Notes under the pieces: model-generated | Told to the model about the DNA's origin: nothing | Databases searched by the model: none | The model's input: only the letters and a program-made list of their open reading frames with translations | Translations under genes and position numbers: made by a program | NCBI GenBank assembly: GCA_046484585.1 | Contig: JAWOIQ010000093.1 | Span: forward strand, 1 to 64,000 | Source: JAGXFP01 sp046484585 | Lineage (GTDB): Bacteria; Desulfobacterota; Desulfobulbia; Desulfobulbales; JAGXFP01 | Direction of reading: 5' to 3' | DNA: 64,000 bases | In this document: positions 17,716 through 27,841 of the stretch, one piece after another | How positions within the stretch are numbered: the first letter of the stretch is position 1 | Layout of the letters: each line of letters opens with the position of its first letter

Positions 17716-19071
17716 ATGGCTTTAACCGGAATACAGATCCTCAAAATGCTTCCCAAGAAAAACTGCGGGGAGTGTGCGATTCCGACCTGTCTCGCTTTCG
17801 CTATGAAAGTAGCCGCCGGCCAATCCGAGATCGGCGAGTGTCCTTATGTAAGCGACGAGGTCAAGGAACAGATAGGTGAAGCATCGGCTCCTCCGATCAG
17901 GACCGTTAAAATCGGCAGCGCCGACGCCCCCTTCACCATGGGCGGCGAGACCTGCCTCTACCGCCATGAAAAAAGGTTTGAGAATCAGACCGGACTCGGT
18001 GTTCTGGTTACCACCGAAATGGCTGACGCCGATGTCGACGGCCGGGTTGAGCGCTTTAATTCCCTGCGCTACGACCGGGTCGGCGTCGAGATGAAGGCTG
18101 ATCTTGTCGCCGTAAAGGATGCCAAATCGGATGAAGCCTCCTTTGTCGCCCTTACCAAAAAAGTTCTGGAAGGCGCCAAGGATGCCAAACTGATATTGAT
18201 CAGCGACAGTGCCGCCCATCTGACCGCGGCCGCCAAGGCCTGCGGCGATCGGAAACCGCTGCTTTACGGGGCGACCCTCGATAACGCCTCCGAAATGGCC
18301 GGGGCCGCGAAAGAGACCGGCTGTGCCCTGGCGGTTAAAGGCGCCAATCTCGACAACACCGTCGAAATCACCGAAAAGCTCATGGGGGAAGGTCTCAAGG
18401 ATCTGGCCATCGATACCGGCGCCCGCACCATCCGCGCCTCCCTGGAAGATAACATTGTGGCCCGCAAGGCGGCGGTTACCAAAAAGTTCAAGCCGCTCGG
18501 TTTTCCGACCGTCAATTTCCCCTGCGAGATGACCGACGATCTGATGATGGAGTCAATGATCTCCTCGGTTTTGATCGCCAAGTATGCCGGCATCATCATC
18601 CTTTCCGATCTGCAGGGGGACACCCTGTTCCCGCTCTTCCTGGAAAGGCTCAATATCTTTACCGATCCCCAGCGGCCGATGGTGGTCGAGGAGGACATCT
18701 ATCCCGTTAATGGTCCGGATGAGAATTCTCCGGTTATTATTACCTGCAACTTCTCGCTGACCTACTTTATCGTTTCCGGCGAAGTTGAAAGCAGCAAGGT
18801 GCCGACCTGGCTGCTGATCAAGGATACAGAGGGTCTCTCGGTTCTTACTGCCTGGGCCGCCGGAAAATTCGGCGCCGATATGATCGCTCAGTTTATGAAA
18901 AAATCGGGAATCGCCGACAAAGTCAAGCATCGCGACTTGATTATCCCCGGTTACCTGGCCTCCATGAAAGGCGAATTGGAAGAAGAGCTGCCGGACTGGA
19001 CCATCCTCATCGGTCCTCGGGAAGCGGGTCATCTCCCCGCATTCTTGAAGGAATGGAAACCGGCCAACTGA
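17716..19071 (+). CDS. acsC: Corrinoid iron-sulfur protein large subunit
   Basis: A 451-residue AcsC (CODH/ACS gamma subunit), which carries the methyl group on a corrinoid. The N-terminal 4Fe-4S motif is CGECAIPTCLAFAMKVA with a fourth Cys in IGECPYV. TIM barrel and corrinoid-binding C-terminal domains follow (ISSVLIAKYAGIIILSDL, PVIITCNFSLTYFIVSGEVE). The ribosome-binding site GGAGGAA is at about 17702. It partners with the AcsD domain encoded two genes upstream. The methyltransferase AcsE that loads the corrinoid is not found in this window. Confidence 0.95.
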   Translation: MALTGIQILKMLPKKNCGECAIPTCLAFAMKVAAGQSEIGECPYVSDEVKEQIGEASAPPIRTVKIGSADAPFTMGGETCLYRHEKRFENQTGLGVLVTTEMADADVDGRVERFNSLRYDRVGVEMKADLVAVKDAKSDEASFVALTKKVLEGAKDAKLILISDSAAHLTAAAKACGDRKPLLYGATLDNASEMAGAAKETGCALAVKGANLDNTVEITEKLMGEGLKDLAIDTGARTIRASLEDNIVARKAAVTKKFKPLGFPTVNFPCEMTDDLMMESMISSVLIAKYAGIIILSDLQGDTLFPLFLERLNIFTDPQRPMVVEEDIYPVNGPDENSPVIITCNFSLTYFIVSGEVESSKVPTWLLIKDTEGLSVLTAWAAGKFGADMIAQFMKKSGIADKVKHRDLIIPGYLASMKGELEEELPDWTILIGPREAGHLPAFLKEWKPAN

Positions 19072-19200
19072 TTCCGCCTCTGTTTGGCTTAAGGGGGATG
19101 ATGTATTAATTTATAGTTTTACCCCGTCGGATTCGGCAAGACCGTTTTCTCCGCCTTAAAAATCTCGGGCTGGAAACTCCCGGCTCTGATAACCCGGATT

Positions 19201-22200
19201 ATGAGTATATTTTTACACATGAATATCGAAATTAATGGAAACAGCATAACGGCGGAAGAGGGGGTCACCATCCTCGCAGCCGCAGAGCGTTCGGAAATAT
19301 ATATTCCCACCCTTTGCAGCGTCAAAGGCAGGAATTCCGAGGTCCCCTGCGAACTGTGCTGCGTTGAAGTTGCCGGTCGGGATGGTCTGGTCCGGGCATG
19401 CGAAACTCCCATCGAGGAAGGCATGTCAATCACCACCGATTCGAAAGCGATTACCGAACATCGCCAGGCCAAACTGGCCATTCTCGCCGAGACCCATTTC
19501 GGGGACTGCAAGGCGCCCTGCAACCTTACCTGTCCCGGCCAGATCAATGTTCAGGGCTATATTGCCCATGTCGCCAAGGGAGAATACGAGGAAGCCGTCC
19601 GCCTGATTATGGAACGCAATCCTTTCCCGTTTTCGGTGGGCAGGGTCTGTCCCCGTTTCTGTGAAACCAGATGTCGGCGGATCCTGGTCGATGAACCGGT
19701 CTCCATCAATCATCTCAAAAGATTTGTCGCCGACTGGTGCATGACCAACAAGATCGACCTGAAAATCGGGCGCGACAAGCCGACCGGCAAGAAAATCGCC
19801 GTTGTAGGAGGCGGGCCGGCCGGTTTGAGCGGCGCCTATTATCTGTCGCGCAAGGGTCATGATGTTACGGTCTTCGAAGCCGCCCCCAAACTGGGCGGCA
19901 TGCTCCGCTACGGCTTACCGGAGTATAAAATTCCCAAGGATATCCTCGACTACGAGATCTCCACGATTCTGCGAACCGGCATCTCGGTTAAGCTCAATCA
20001 GCGCTGGGGCGAAGATTTCAATCTTCAGAACCTGCGTGACCAAGGTTATGACGCCATTTTATTGACCATCGGCGCGCCCGTCGACGAACCCCTGGATATC
20101 CCGGGATCCTCGTTGAGCAATGTTCTTCCGGCCATAAATTTCCTGAAGAACATCAATAGCGGCAAGAACATCGATTACGGCCGGCGTGCCGCCGTAATCG
20201 GCGGTAACAACGTTGCCATGGAAACGGCCCGCTCCCTGATCAGAGCCGGGGTTGAAACCGTTACCGTGATCTATCCGCGGACCAAGACCGAGATGGCGGC
20301 CAATCAGCGCAATATCCGTGAGGCCGAAAAGGAAGGCGTCCAGTTTCTGGTGATGGCTACCCCGGTCCAGATTTCGCCGGCCGATAGCGGTCTTGATGTA
20401 GAACTGATGCGAATGAAGCTGGGTGAACCTGACGAGAAGGGCGTGCGGAATCCCGAAGCTATTCCCGGTTCATCCAACATCATCCAGGTCGATACGGTTA
20501 TTCATTCCCTGGGCCAGAAGGCCTGCGATAATGCCAGCTTTAAAGGGGGTTCTCTTGAAGAGTCCCTGGAGTTGACCCCGACCAACAATATTAAAGCCAA
20601 TCCCCGTGATTTTCTTACCAACCAGGATGGCATCTACGCGGCCGGTGACGCGACCAGCGGCCCCCGTTCGGTTATCCAATCGGTGGTGGCCGCCCGCCGC
20701 GCGGCAAACAACATAAACAGCCAGGTGATGGGGGTAGAGAAGGAGCCCGCCGACAGCCGCTTCAATTTCAGCCGGGGCCGTTCCTTCGACGATGTCGATC
20801 TGCGTAACTTCGAGGGCATTAAGGTCAAGCTGCGGGAGAAGATGCCGGAAAGGCCGCCGGAGACCTCCACCCAGGACTTTGACGAGGTCAAACTCGGTTT
20901 CACCGAAAAGATGGCGCTGCGCGAGGCGAAACGTTGCCTGTCCTGCGGCTGCAACGCCTATGACCGGTGCGACCTGAAGCGCTTATCCGAAGATCACAAT
21001 ATAAACCTCAACAAGACCGGCATGGGCAGGGAACCGGTTTATGCCAGAGATAATTCCCATCCCGTTATTCAGATCGATCTCAACAAGTGTATTTACTGCC
21101 AGCGCTGCAAGAACAGCTGCGATTACAAGGCCATCGACCTTTCCGCCGAATCCTTCGACGTCAAGGGCCGCCCGGAGAACATCTCTTTCAGGTTCAACGA
21201 GAACTGCGTGAATTGCGGCGAATGTGTCGACAACTGCTCCACCGGCGCCCTTATCAAGAAGGACCGCCTGGTCCCGATCACCAACGAAGAGGTGAGGGAG
21301 GTTCGTTCGACCTGCCCCTATTGCGGGGCCGGCTGCCAGATCATCCTCAAGGTCAAGGGCAACACCCTGATGGAGGTCGATGCCGATCCCGATCTTGCCC
21401 CCAACTACGGCGCCTTGTGCGTCAAGGGCCGTTTCGGCCAGAAGTTTGTTCAGCACCGCGACCGGTTGACCAAACCATTAATCCGGCAGGGCGGCCAGCT
21501 TGTCGAAACCAGCTGGGATGAGGCCCTGAACGTGGTGGCCAAGAAATTTTTCGACCTCAAGGCCATGTATGGATCGGATTCGATCGCCGGTTTCAGCTGC
21601 GCCCGGGCCACCAACGAAGAAAATTACCTGATGCAGAAATTCATGCGGACGGCGATCGGCACCAACAATATCGATCACTGCGCCCGGCTCTGACACGCTC
21701 CCACGGTGGCCAGTTTGGCCCTCACCTTCGGAAGCGGCGCAATGACCAACTCCATAGCCGACATGAAGCAGACCGACCTCTTCTTCATGATCGGCAGCAA
21801 TCCCGACACCAGCCATCCGACCATCGGCCTCCGGGTCCATCAGGCCATTGACCGGGGCGCCAAGCTCGTCGTGGTAGATCCCCGCAGAACCAGGCTGGCC
21901 GAGCGGGCCGACCTCTGGATCCGGATCAAACCGGGAACCGATGTGGCCTTCATGAACGGGATGATGAGCGTCATCCTCGCCGAAGATCTCTGGGACAAAA
22001 AATTCGTCGAGGAGCGGACCGAGGATTTCGATTACCTGAAAAGCGTGGTCGAAAAATACTCGCCCGATATCGTCGAGGAGATTACCGGGGTATCCGAGGA
22101 GCAGCTGCGCCAGGCCGCGAGAATGTACGCCGCCGAGGGACGGCACGCGATCTACCACGGCATGGGCATCACCCATTACGTGACCGGCACCGACCGGGTC

Positions 22201-23328
22201 AAGAGTATCGCCAACCTGGCCATGCTCTGCGGCAAGGTCGGCCAGGCCGGCGGCGGCTGCAACCCCTTGCGGGGCCAGAACAATGTGCAGGGGGCCTGCG
22301 ATATGGGCGCCCTGTTCAATACCCTGCCCGGCTACGGCAGCTTCGATAACAGCGAGCTTTTCAAGACCTTCGAAAAGGCCTGGAAAGTCAAGCTGCCCCG
22401 GCGGCCCGGCAAACCGGCCACCGAGGTCTGGGACAATGTCCTCAAAAAAGATATCCGCGGTCTTTACGTGTTCGGGGAGGATCCGGTAGTAGCTGATGCC
22501 AATATCTCCCATGTCCGGCAGGCCTTGGAAGAGGTTGATTTCCTGGTGGTTCAGGATATCTTCCTGACCGACACCGCCCAGATGGCCGATGTGGTCCTGC
22601 CCGCCGCCTGCTATGCCGAGAAGGAAGGGACTTTCACCTGTACCGAACGGCGGGTGCAGCGGGTCCGCAAGGCGGTGGAGCCGCCCGGCGAGGCCCGGCC
22701 CGACTGGCGGATTTTTTGCGAACTTTCGAAAAAGATGGGCTATGAGATGGACTACGCTTCGGCCGAGGATATCTTCGAGGAGATCCGCACCCTCCTGCCC
22801 CAGTATAAGGGAATCACCTATAAACGCCTTGACGAGGTCGGTCTGCAATGGCCGGTACCCAGTGAAGATCATCCGGGCACCGAGGTATTGCACACCGAAT
22901 CGTTTACCAGGGGCAGGGGACTGTTTATCCCGGAGGAGTATATCCCCCCGGTCGAGCTTCCCGATGACGAGTATCCGATGTCCTTTACCACCGGCCGGGA
23001 TCTGTCCAGGTATAACTTCAGCAGCATGACCGGCAAGACTCCGGAGATCGATGAGATCAGTCCGGAATGTTTTGCCGAGATCACACCCGTTGATGCAGAA
23101 CGGCTTGGCATCAAGGATAAGAGCCGGGTTCGCCTGGTATCGCGGCGCGGATCGGTAGAGATGCGGGCCAAGATCACCGATCGTACCCAGGAGGGTACGG
23201 TATTCGCGACCTACAACCATCTGGAAACCCTGGTCAACCTGCTTACCCTGGACGCCCTCGATCGTCTTTCCAGAACGCCCGAATACAAGCTATGCGCGAT
23301 CCGTGTGGAAGTAGTACCCGAAAATTAG
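19201..23328 (+). CDS. Selenocysteine formate dehydrogenase fused to an NfnB/GltD-like flavoprotein
   Basis: Read through the in-frame TGA at 21691-21693 as selenocysteine, this gives 1375 residues with Sec at 831. Order of domains: 2Fe-2S ferredoxin (about 1-80, CELCCVEV); GltD/NfnB-type segment with CPGQINVQGYI and CPRFCETRC, FAD site VVGGGPAGLSGAYYLS near 203 and NAD(P) site IGGNNVAMETARS near 334; two 4Fe-4S clusters near 629-680 (CIYCQRCKNSCDYKA, CVNCGECVDNC); then the formate dehydrogenase alpha part with CPYCGAGCQ near 705, CARL-Sec-HAPTVA and the molybdopterin domains to the end. Cys or Sec is required at exactly that position in FdhA. The expected role is CO2/formate interconversion coupled to pyridine nucleotide and ferredoxin. 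ATG 19201 has a weak ribosome-binding site; ATG 19219 is an alternative. Confidence 0.92.
21691..21726 (+). promoter_or_regulatory. Selenocysteine UGA and candidate SECIS in the fdh gene
   Basis: TGA 21691-21693 is followed at 21705-21726 by a hairpin: GGTGGCC (21705-21711), loop AGTTT, GGCC (21717-21720) and outer CACC, with a small bulge. Position and loop are compatible with a bacterial SelB-binding SECIS. The protein context (CARL before, HAPTVA after) matches the Sec site of FdhA. Confidence 0.8.
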
Positions 23329-23378
23329 TTAACTAATTGATATTATAGTTTTTTATAACTCTTCCGGAGTGAAGCATT

Positions 23379-26300
23379 ATGGCAAAAGCAAAGCAAAAGA
23401 AAACCGGCGCCCCAGCCAGGAAATCCGCCAAGACCGCTGCCCAATCGGGTAGCATGATGGTGGTCGGCGGCGGCGTCGCCGGTGTCCAGGCGGCTCTAGA
23501 TCTCACCGAGCTCGGCTATTACGTCTATCTGGTCGAAAAAAGCGCGGCGGTCGGCGGGGCCATGGCCCAGCTGGATAAAACTTTCCCGACCAACGACTGT
23601 TCGCTCTGAATTCTCGCACCTAAATTGGTTGAGGCCGGTCGGTCTCCAAATATCGAAATTCTGAGTAACGCTGATTTGCTTTCCCTGTCGGGCAAGCCGG
23701 GTAATTTCAAGGCCGAGTTACAACTGCGGCCCCGTTATATCGATGCGGATAAATGTACGGCCTGCGGGCTTTGCACTACATATTGCCCCCGGCATCTGGC
23801 CGATTCCTTTAACGAAGGGCTCGATCTGACCAGGCCGATCCATATCGATTATCCCCAGGCGGTTCCGGCCTCCTATTTCATCGATCCCGAGGCATGTCTG
23901 TATCTCAAGCACGACACCTGCCAGATCTGTGTGCCGACCTGCCGCAGCAACGCGATCGATTTCAGCCAAAAGCCCAAAAAGATCAGCCTCGATATTGGGG
24001 CGGTGATCATGGCTCCCGGTTTCGGCCGGGTGCCGGATGAGGCCCTGACCCAATACGGTTACGGCCAGCATCCCGACATTGTCACCAGCATTGAATTCGA
24101 GCGCCTGCTCAATCCGTCCGGTCCCTTTGAGGGCGAGGTCCGCTGTCTGTCCGATAAACGCCATCCCAAAAAGATCGCCTTTATCCAGTGCGTCGGCTCC
24201 CGCGATCTGGGTTGTGGAAACGGCTATTGCTCGTCGGTCTGCTGTATGTACGCGATCAAGGAAGCGATGGTGGCCAAGGAGCACGACCCCGAATGCGAGA
24301 TCACCATCTATTACATGGATATCCGCACCCAGGGCAAGGACTTCGACGCCGCCAGGATCAAGGCCGAGGAACATTACGGTATAAAGTTTGTCAGGGCCAG
24401 GGTTGCCGATGTTATTCCCTGGAAGAAAAATCTGAAGCTGACCTATTCGACCATGGACGGCGTCCACCGTTTTGACGCCTATGACATGGTGGTCCTGGCG
24501 GTGGGTCTCGACTCTCCGACCGATGCCCGGGCGCTTGCCGATATTACCGGCGTCGAACTGGATAAATATGATTTTTGCAAGACCGGATTTTTCGATCCCC
24601 TGGCCAGCAGCCGGGACGGCGTCTACGCCATCGGCGCCTTTCAGGGCCCCAAGGATATTCCCGAAAGCGTCACCCAGTCCAGCGCCGCGGCCGGCATTTC
24701 CGCCGGGCAGATCAGGGCCGGGCGCGGCAAGGATATCGTTATCAAGGAATATCCGACCGAGAAAGCCCTGAAAGCCGCGGATGAGCCCCGGATCGGCGTT
24801 TTTGTCTGCCACTGTGGGATCAATATCGCCGGCGTGGTGGATGTCCAGAAGGTCGATGATTACACCAAGGACATGGAAGGCGTGGTCTATCACGCCCAGA
24901 GCTTGTACAGCTGTTCCCAGGACGCCCAGAAGGTGATCAAGGAGATGATCCAGCTCCACGATCTGAACCGGGTGGTTATCGCGGCCTGTTCGCCCCGAAC
25001 CCATGAGCCGCTGTTTCAGGAGACCCTGAAAGACGCGGGGCTGAACCGCAGTCTTTTTGAAATGGTCAATATCCGCGACCACTGCTCCTGGGTCCACGCC
25101 AACGAGCCGGATAAAGCCACTGATAAATCGATGGATCTGGTTCGGATGGGTATTGCCAAGGCGCGTCATATCCAGCCGCTGCCCGAGCAGACCGTGCCGG
25201 TAACCGACAAGGCAATTGTCATTGGCGGCGGCATCGCCGGGATGACCGCGGCCCTGAATCTCGCCGACCAGGGGTTTCAAACGACGATCATCGAAAAGAG
25301 CGCCCAGCTCGGCGGGCATCTGCTTGATCAGCGCTATACCCTGTCGGGCGAGAACATGACCGACTATCTTAAGAAGGTCACCGACCAAATTGCCAAGAAT
25401 AAAAAAGTCGATGTGCTTACCAACAGCGAACTGGCTGAGGTGGGCGGTTTCGTCGGGAACTTCTCTTCGGTGGTCAGGTCCGGCAAGGGCAGCAAGGTCT
25501 CGGAGCAGACCATCGACCACGGGGTGATAGTAGTCGCCACCGGCGGCCGCGAACATGTGCCGGCCACGGTGCTGGGCAAAAAAGTTCCGCAATCGGACAA
25601 GTTCATTACCCAGAAGGAGTTGGAGATCAGGTTGGCCGACAAAGGTAAGAATCGGGCTCCGAAATCCGTGGTCATGATCCAGTGCGCCGGCTCCCGGGGC
25701 GACGATCTTGCCTATTGCAGCAAGACCTGTTGCACCCAGGCCGTCAAAAACTCGCTTAAGATCAAGGAGATCAATCCGGATTCCCAGGTTATCGTGCTCT
25801 ATCGGGACATGCGGACCTACGGCTTTGCCGAGGACGCTTACCGCGAAGCCCGGGAAAAGGGAGTGATCTTCATTCCATATTCCATGGATAAAAAACCGAG
25901 CCTCAGCGCCAAGGGAAGCAAAGCCGAAGTCGCTTTTTACGACCCGATTCTTCAGGATGATGTTACCATTAATCCCGACCTGGTCGCCCTGAGCGTCGGA
26001 ACCGTTCCCGAGAGCACTGCGGAACTGAGCAGGCTCTTGAAGGTGCCGGTAAATGCCGATGATTTTTTTCTTGAGGCCCATGTCAAACTGCGGCCGGTGG
26101 AAATGCCGGTTGCCGGGGTCTTCCTTTGCGGCCTGGCCCATTCGCCGAAACCGCTGGATGAGATCATTGTCCAGGCCCAGGCGGCGGCGGCCAAGGCGTC
26201 CATACCCCTGGTCAAGGGACAAGTCAGCGTCGATCCGATTGTTTCCAGCATCGATAAGGACAAGTGCATCGGCTGCCGGCTTTGCGCCACTCTCTGCCCT

Positions 26301-26486
26301 TATCAGGCCATTGAAATGGTAAAGGTCGACAAGAAACCGAAAGCCGAGACCGTGGTGGCCTCCTGTAAGGCCTGCGGGATCTGCGCCGCGCATTGCCCGA
26401 CTTTTGCCATATCGATGGGCGGTTTCACCAATGAACAGATTACTTCCCAGATCGAGGCCTTTGGCGAGGCCCTAGAGGAGGCTTAA
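23379..26486 (+). CDS. hdrA: Selenocysteine HdrA-like protein with two flavoprotein modules
   Basis: Read through the TGA at 23607-23609 this is 1035 residues with Sec77. Module 1: FAD site GGGVAGVQAALDL near 29, KTFPTNDCSL-Sec-ILAPKLVEAG (the HdrA motif in which Sec replaces a Cys), 4Fe-4S motif CTACGLCTTYC near 126 and CVGSRDLGC...CSSVCC near 270. Module 2: VCHCGINIAGVVD near 476, FAD site GGGIAGMTAALNLA near 613 and CAGSRGDDLAYCSKTCC near 768, but without an NDC-U/C motif. The C terminus has two clusters (CIGCRLCATLCPYQA, CKACGICAAHCP). HdrA is the flavin-bifurcating subunit of heterodisulfide reductase-type complexes. HdrB and HdrC are absent here. Confidence 0.92.
23607..23646 (+). promoter_or_regulatory. 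Selenocysteine UGA and SECIS-like hairpin in hdrA
   Basis: TGA 23607-23609 is followed by the stem GAGGCC (23631-23636), loop GGTC (23637-23640) and GGTCTC (23641-23646): six pairs including one G-U. The GGUC loop matches the apical loop of the Escherichia coli fdhF SECIS. The residues on both sides match the HdrA Cys/Sec motif. Confidence 0.85.
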
Positions 26487-26490
26487 CAAT

Positions 26491-27096
26491 ATGAGCAAGG
26501 AAGAATTCAACCCCAAAATTCTCGGTTTTCTCTGCAACTGGTGCTGCTATGCAGCCGCGGATGCAGCCGGGGTTTCCCGATATCAGTATCCGCCCAATCT
26601 GCGGACCATCAGGATAATGTGCACCGGCCGCCTTGATCCCGCCTTCGTGATGCGCGGTCTGGTCGAAGGTGCAGCCGGCATTTTCACCGGCGGCTGACAA
26701 CTCGGTGAATGCCATTACCAGGTTGGTAATTATGACGCAATGGGAGTAAATGGTCTGATCAAGAAAGTGCTGACCGAGACGGGTTTGGATCATCGACGAT
26801 TCGATCTCAAATGGGCCTCCGCCGCCGAAGCGCCGCGCTTCGTCAAACTGATCACCGAATTTACAGCCAGGATTAAAGAACTCGGCCCCTTAGGCGAGGC
26901 GGAAGGGATCAGCCCCGAAGAGGCAAAAAACCGGGCTGAAAAAGCGCTGGCCATGGTCAGTGACCGTAAATTGCGGATGGGTTTCGGCAATCTGACCAAG
27001 ACCCTGCGCAAGGAAGTGCCTAATCTGAGCGATAAAGCAATCGACCAGGCCATCGATGAAAAATTGAGCAAGACTCTTTCATCCCTGGCCGATTAA
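26491..27096 (+). CDS. mvhD: Selenocysteine MvhD-type iron-sulfur electron adaptor
   Basis: Read through TGA 26695-26697 this is 201 residues with Sec69. It is a 2Fe-2S MvhD/FrhD-family protein that passes electrons from a hydrogenase or formate dehydrogenase to HdrA. Motifs: FLCNWCCYAAADAAG near residue 13, IRIMCTGRLD near 43, then GG-Sec-QLGECHYQVGNYDA, where Sec replaces the usual Cys of the GGC(x)nGDCHY motif. The C-terminal ~115 residues are helical. It starts 4 bp after hdrA, with GAGGAGG inside the hdrA end. It is the last gene of the operon, 24 bp before the terminator. Confidence 0.93.
26695..26730 (+). promoter_or_regulatory. Selenocysteine UGA and SECIS-like hairpin in mvhD
   Basis: TGA 26695-26697 is followed by a perfect 6 bp stem, ATTACC (26714-26719) and GGTAAT (26725-26730), closing the loop AGGTT. 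The GG-U loop and a distance of about 16 nt from the UGA fit a bacterial SECIS. The frame continues with the conserved GECHY motif. Confidence 0.85.
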
Positions 27097-27120
27097 ATCG
27101 GTAATATTCTGAAAAGCTGA

Positions 27121-27158
27121 AAAACGGTTAAACTGGTAAAGTTTAGCCGTTTTTTTTA
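27121..27158 (+). terminator. Intrinsic terminator of the CODH/ACS-Fdh-Hdr operon
   Basis: A near-perfect stem, AACGGTTAAACT paired with AGTTTAGCCGTT around a short loop, is followed by a run of eight or more T. It lies 24 bp after the mvhD stop and marks the end of the operon. Confidence 0.9.
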
Positions 27159-27231
27159 TTCTGGATTATATCCGCTGGGCACCTCAAGGGTTCTGTTCAA
27201 TCCTCCCTTGAGGAAGGGCATTTGCTTCGCG

Positions 27232-27275
27232 GCACATAAGTTTCGTACGAGCAGACCAGCTTCTCAACTCATTTT
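27232..27275 (+). repeat. R1 dispersed repeat, copy B (degenerate)
   Basis: The shared segments CATAAGTTTCGTACGAGCAG and CTCAACTCA are present; the stem is weakened (GAGCAG against CTTCTC). It lies between the operon terminator and the receiver gene, and ends about 20 bp before that gene's start codon. Confidence 0.75.
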
Positions 27276-27294
27276 TATGGCAGGTGTTTCGTAA

Positions 27295-27660
27295 ATGAAC
27301 ACATTATTGTTGATCGAAGACGACCTGATGATCCTGGATACCACCCGGGAGTTATTGAAACTACTCGGTTATCAGGTCTATACCGCAAAAAGCGGAGGCA
27401 GCGCTCTCGATCTCCTGGCCGGGTGCAATGGCGAGATCGATCTGGTTCTGCTTGATCTTTCCCTTCAGGATATGGACGGCAGAAAACTTCTCGTTAAAAT
27501 GGTCGAACAATATCCGGGCTTGAAGTTCGTGATCTGCAGCGGATCTTTACCGGACGAGCTTGACTTCGAACAACATCCCGCCGTCAAGGGCATCCTGCAC
27601 AAACCTTTTGAACTTAATGATTTACGAAAAATCGTCGAGAAGGTTATTAACGGCGAGTAA
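27295..27660 (+). CDS. Single-domain response regulator (receiver only)
   Basis: A 121-residue CheY-like receiver with no output domain. The acidic pair is IEDD at residues 7-10, the phosphoacceptor Asp is in VLLDLSL near 52, the conserved Ser/Thr is in CSGS near 82, and the Lys is in HKPF near 101. It follows an R1 repeat copy and stands alone on its strand, so its kinase and output partner are unknown. It may act as a phosphate sink or diffusible regulator. Confidence 0.85.
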   Translation: MNTLLLIEDDLMILDTTRELLKLLGYQVYTAKSGGSALDLLAGCNGEIDLVLLDLSLQDMDGRKLLVKMVEQYPGLKFVICSGSLPDELDFEQHPAVKGILHKPFELNDLRKIVEKVINGE

Positions 27661-27841
27661 TATCAAATACGTTTTCAAATCGTCCCCGCCGATTTATCTC
27701 ATCGTTCGCCAAAACCGCTTTCTTCGCCCTCGCCAACTCCACCCTGATCTCGATCAATCAGCCCCGCCGCGATCTCATCCTGCTCGTTATTATTTTAGCT
27801 GCTGACTGCGTTGCGACTACCCCCGATGACTCCCATGTTGG

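Noticed and set aside
21691..21693. A nonsense mutation splitting fdh into two genes (likewise 23607 in hdrA and 26695 in mvhD)
   Set aside because: The UGA is at the known Cys/Sec position in all three families, similarity is continuous across it, and a hairpin follows each. Three independent mutations at exactly these codons are implausible.
23718..26393. An 891-codon open frame on the minus strand opposite hdrA, and similar long minus frames opposite acsB (15848-17263) and cooS (11181-12491)
   Set aside because: They are complements of strongly coding, GC-biased genes with clear family motifs. The minus-strand translations show no domain and are low-complexity.
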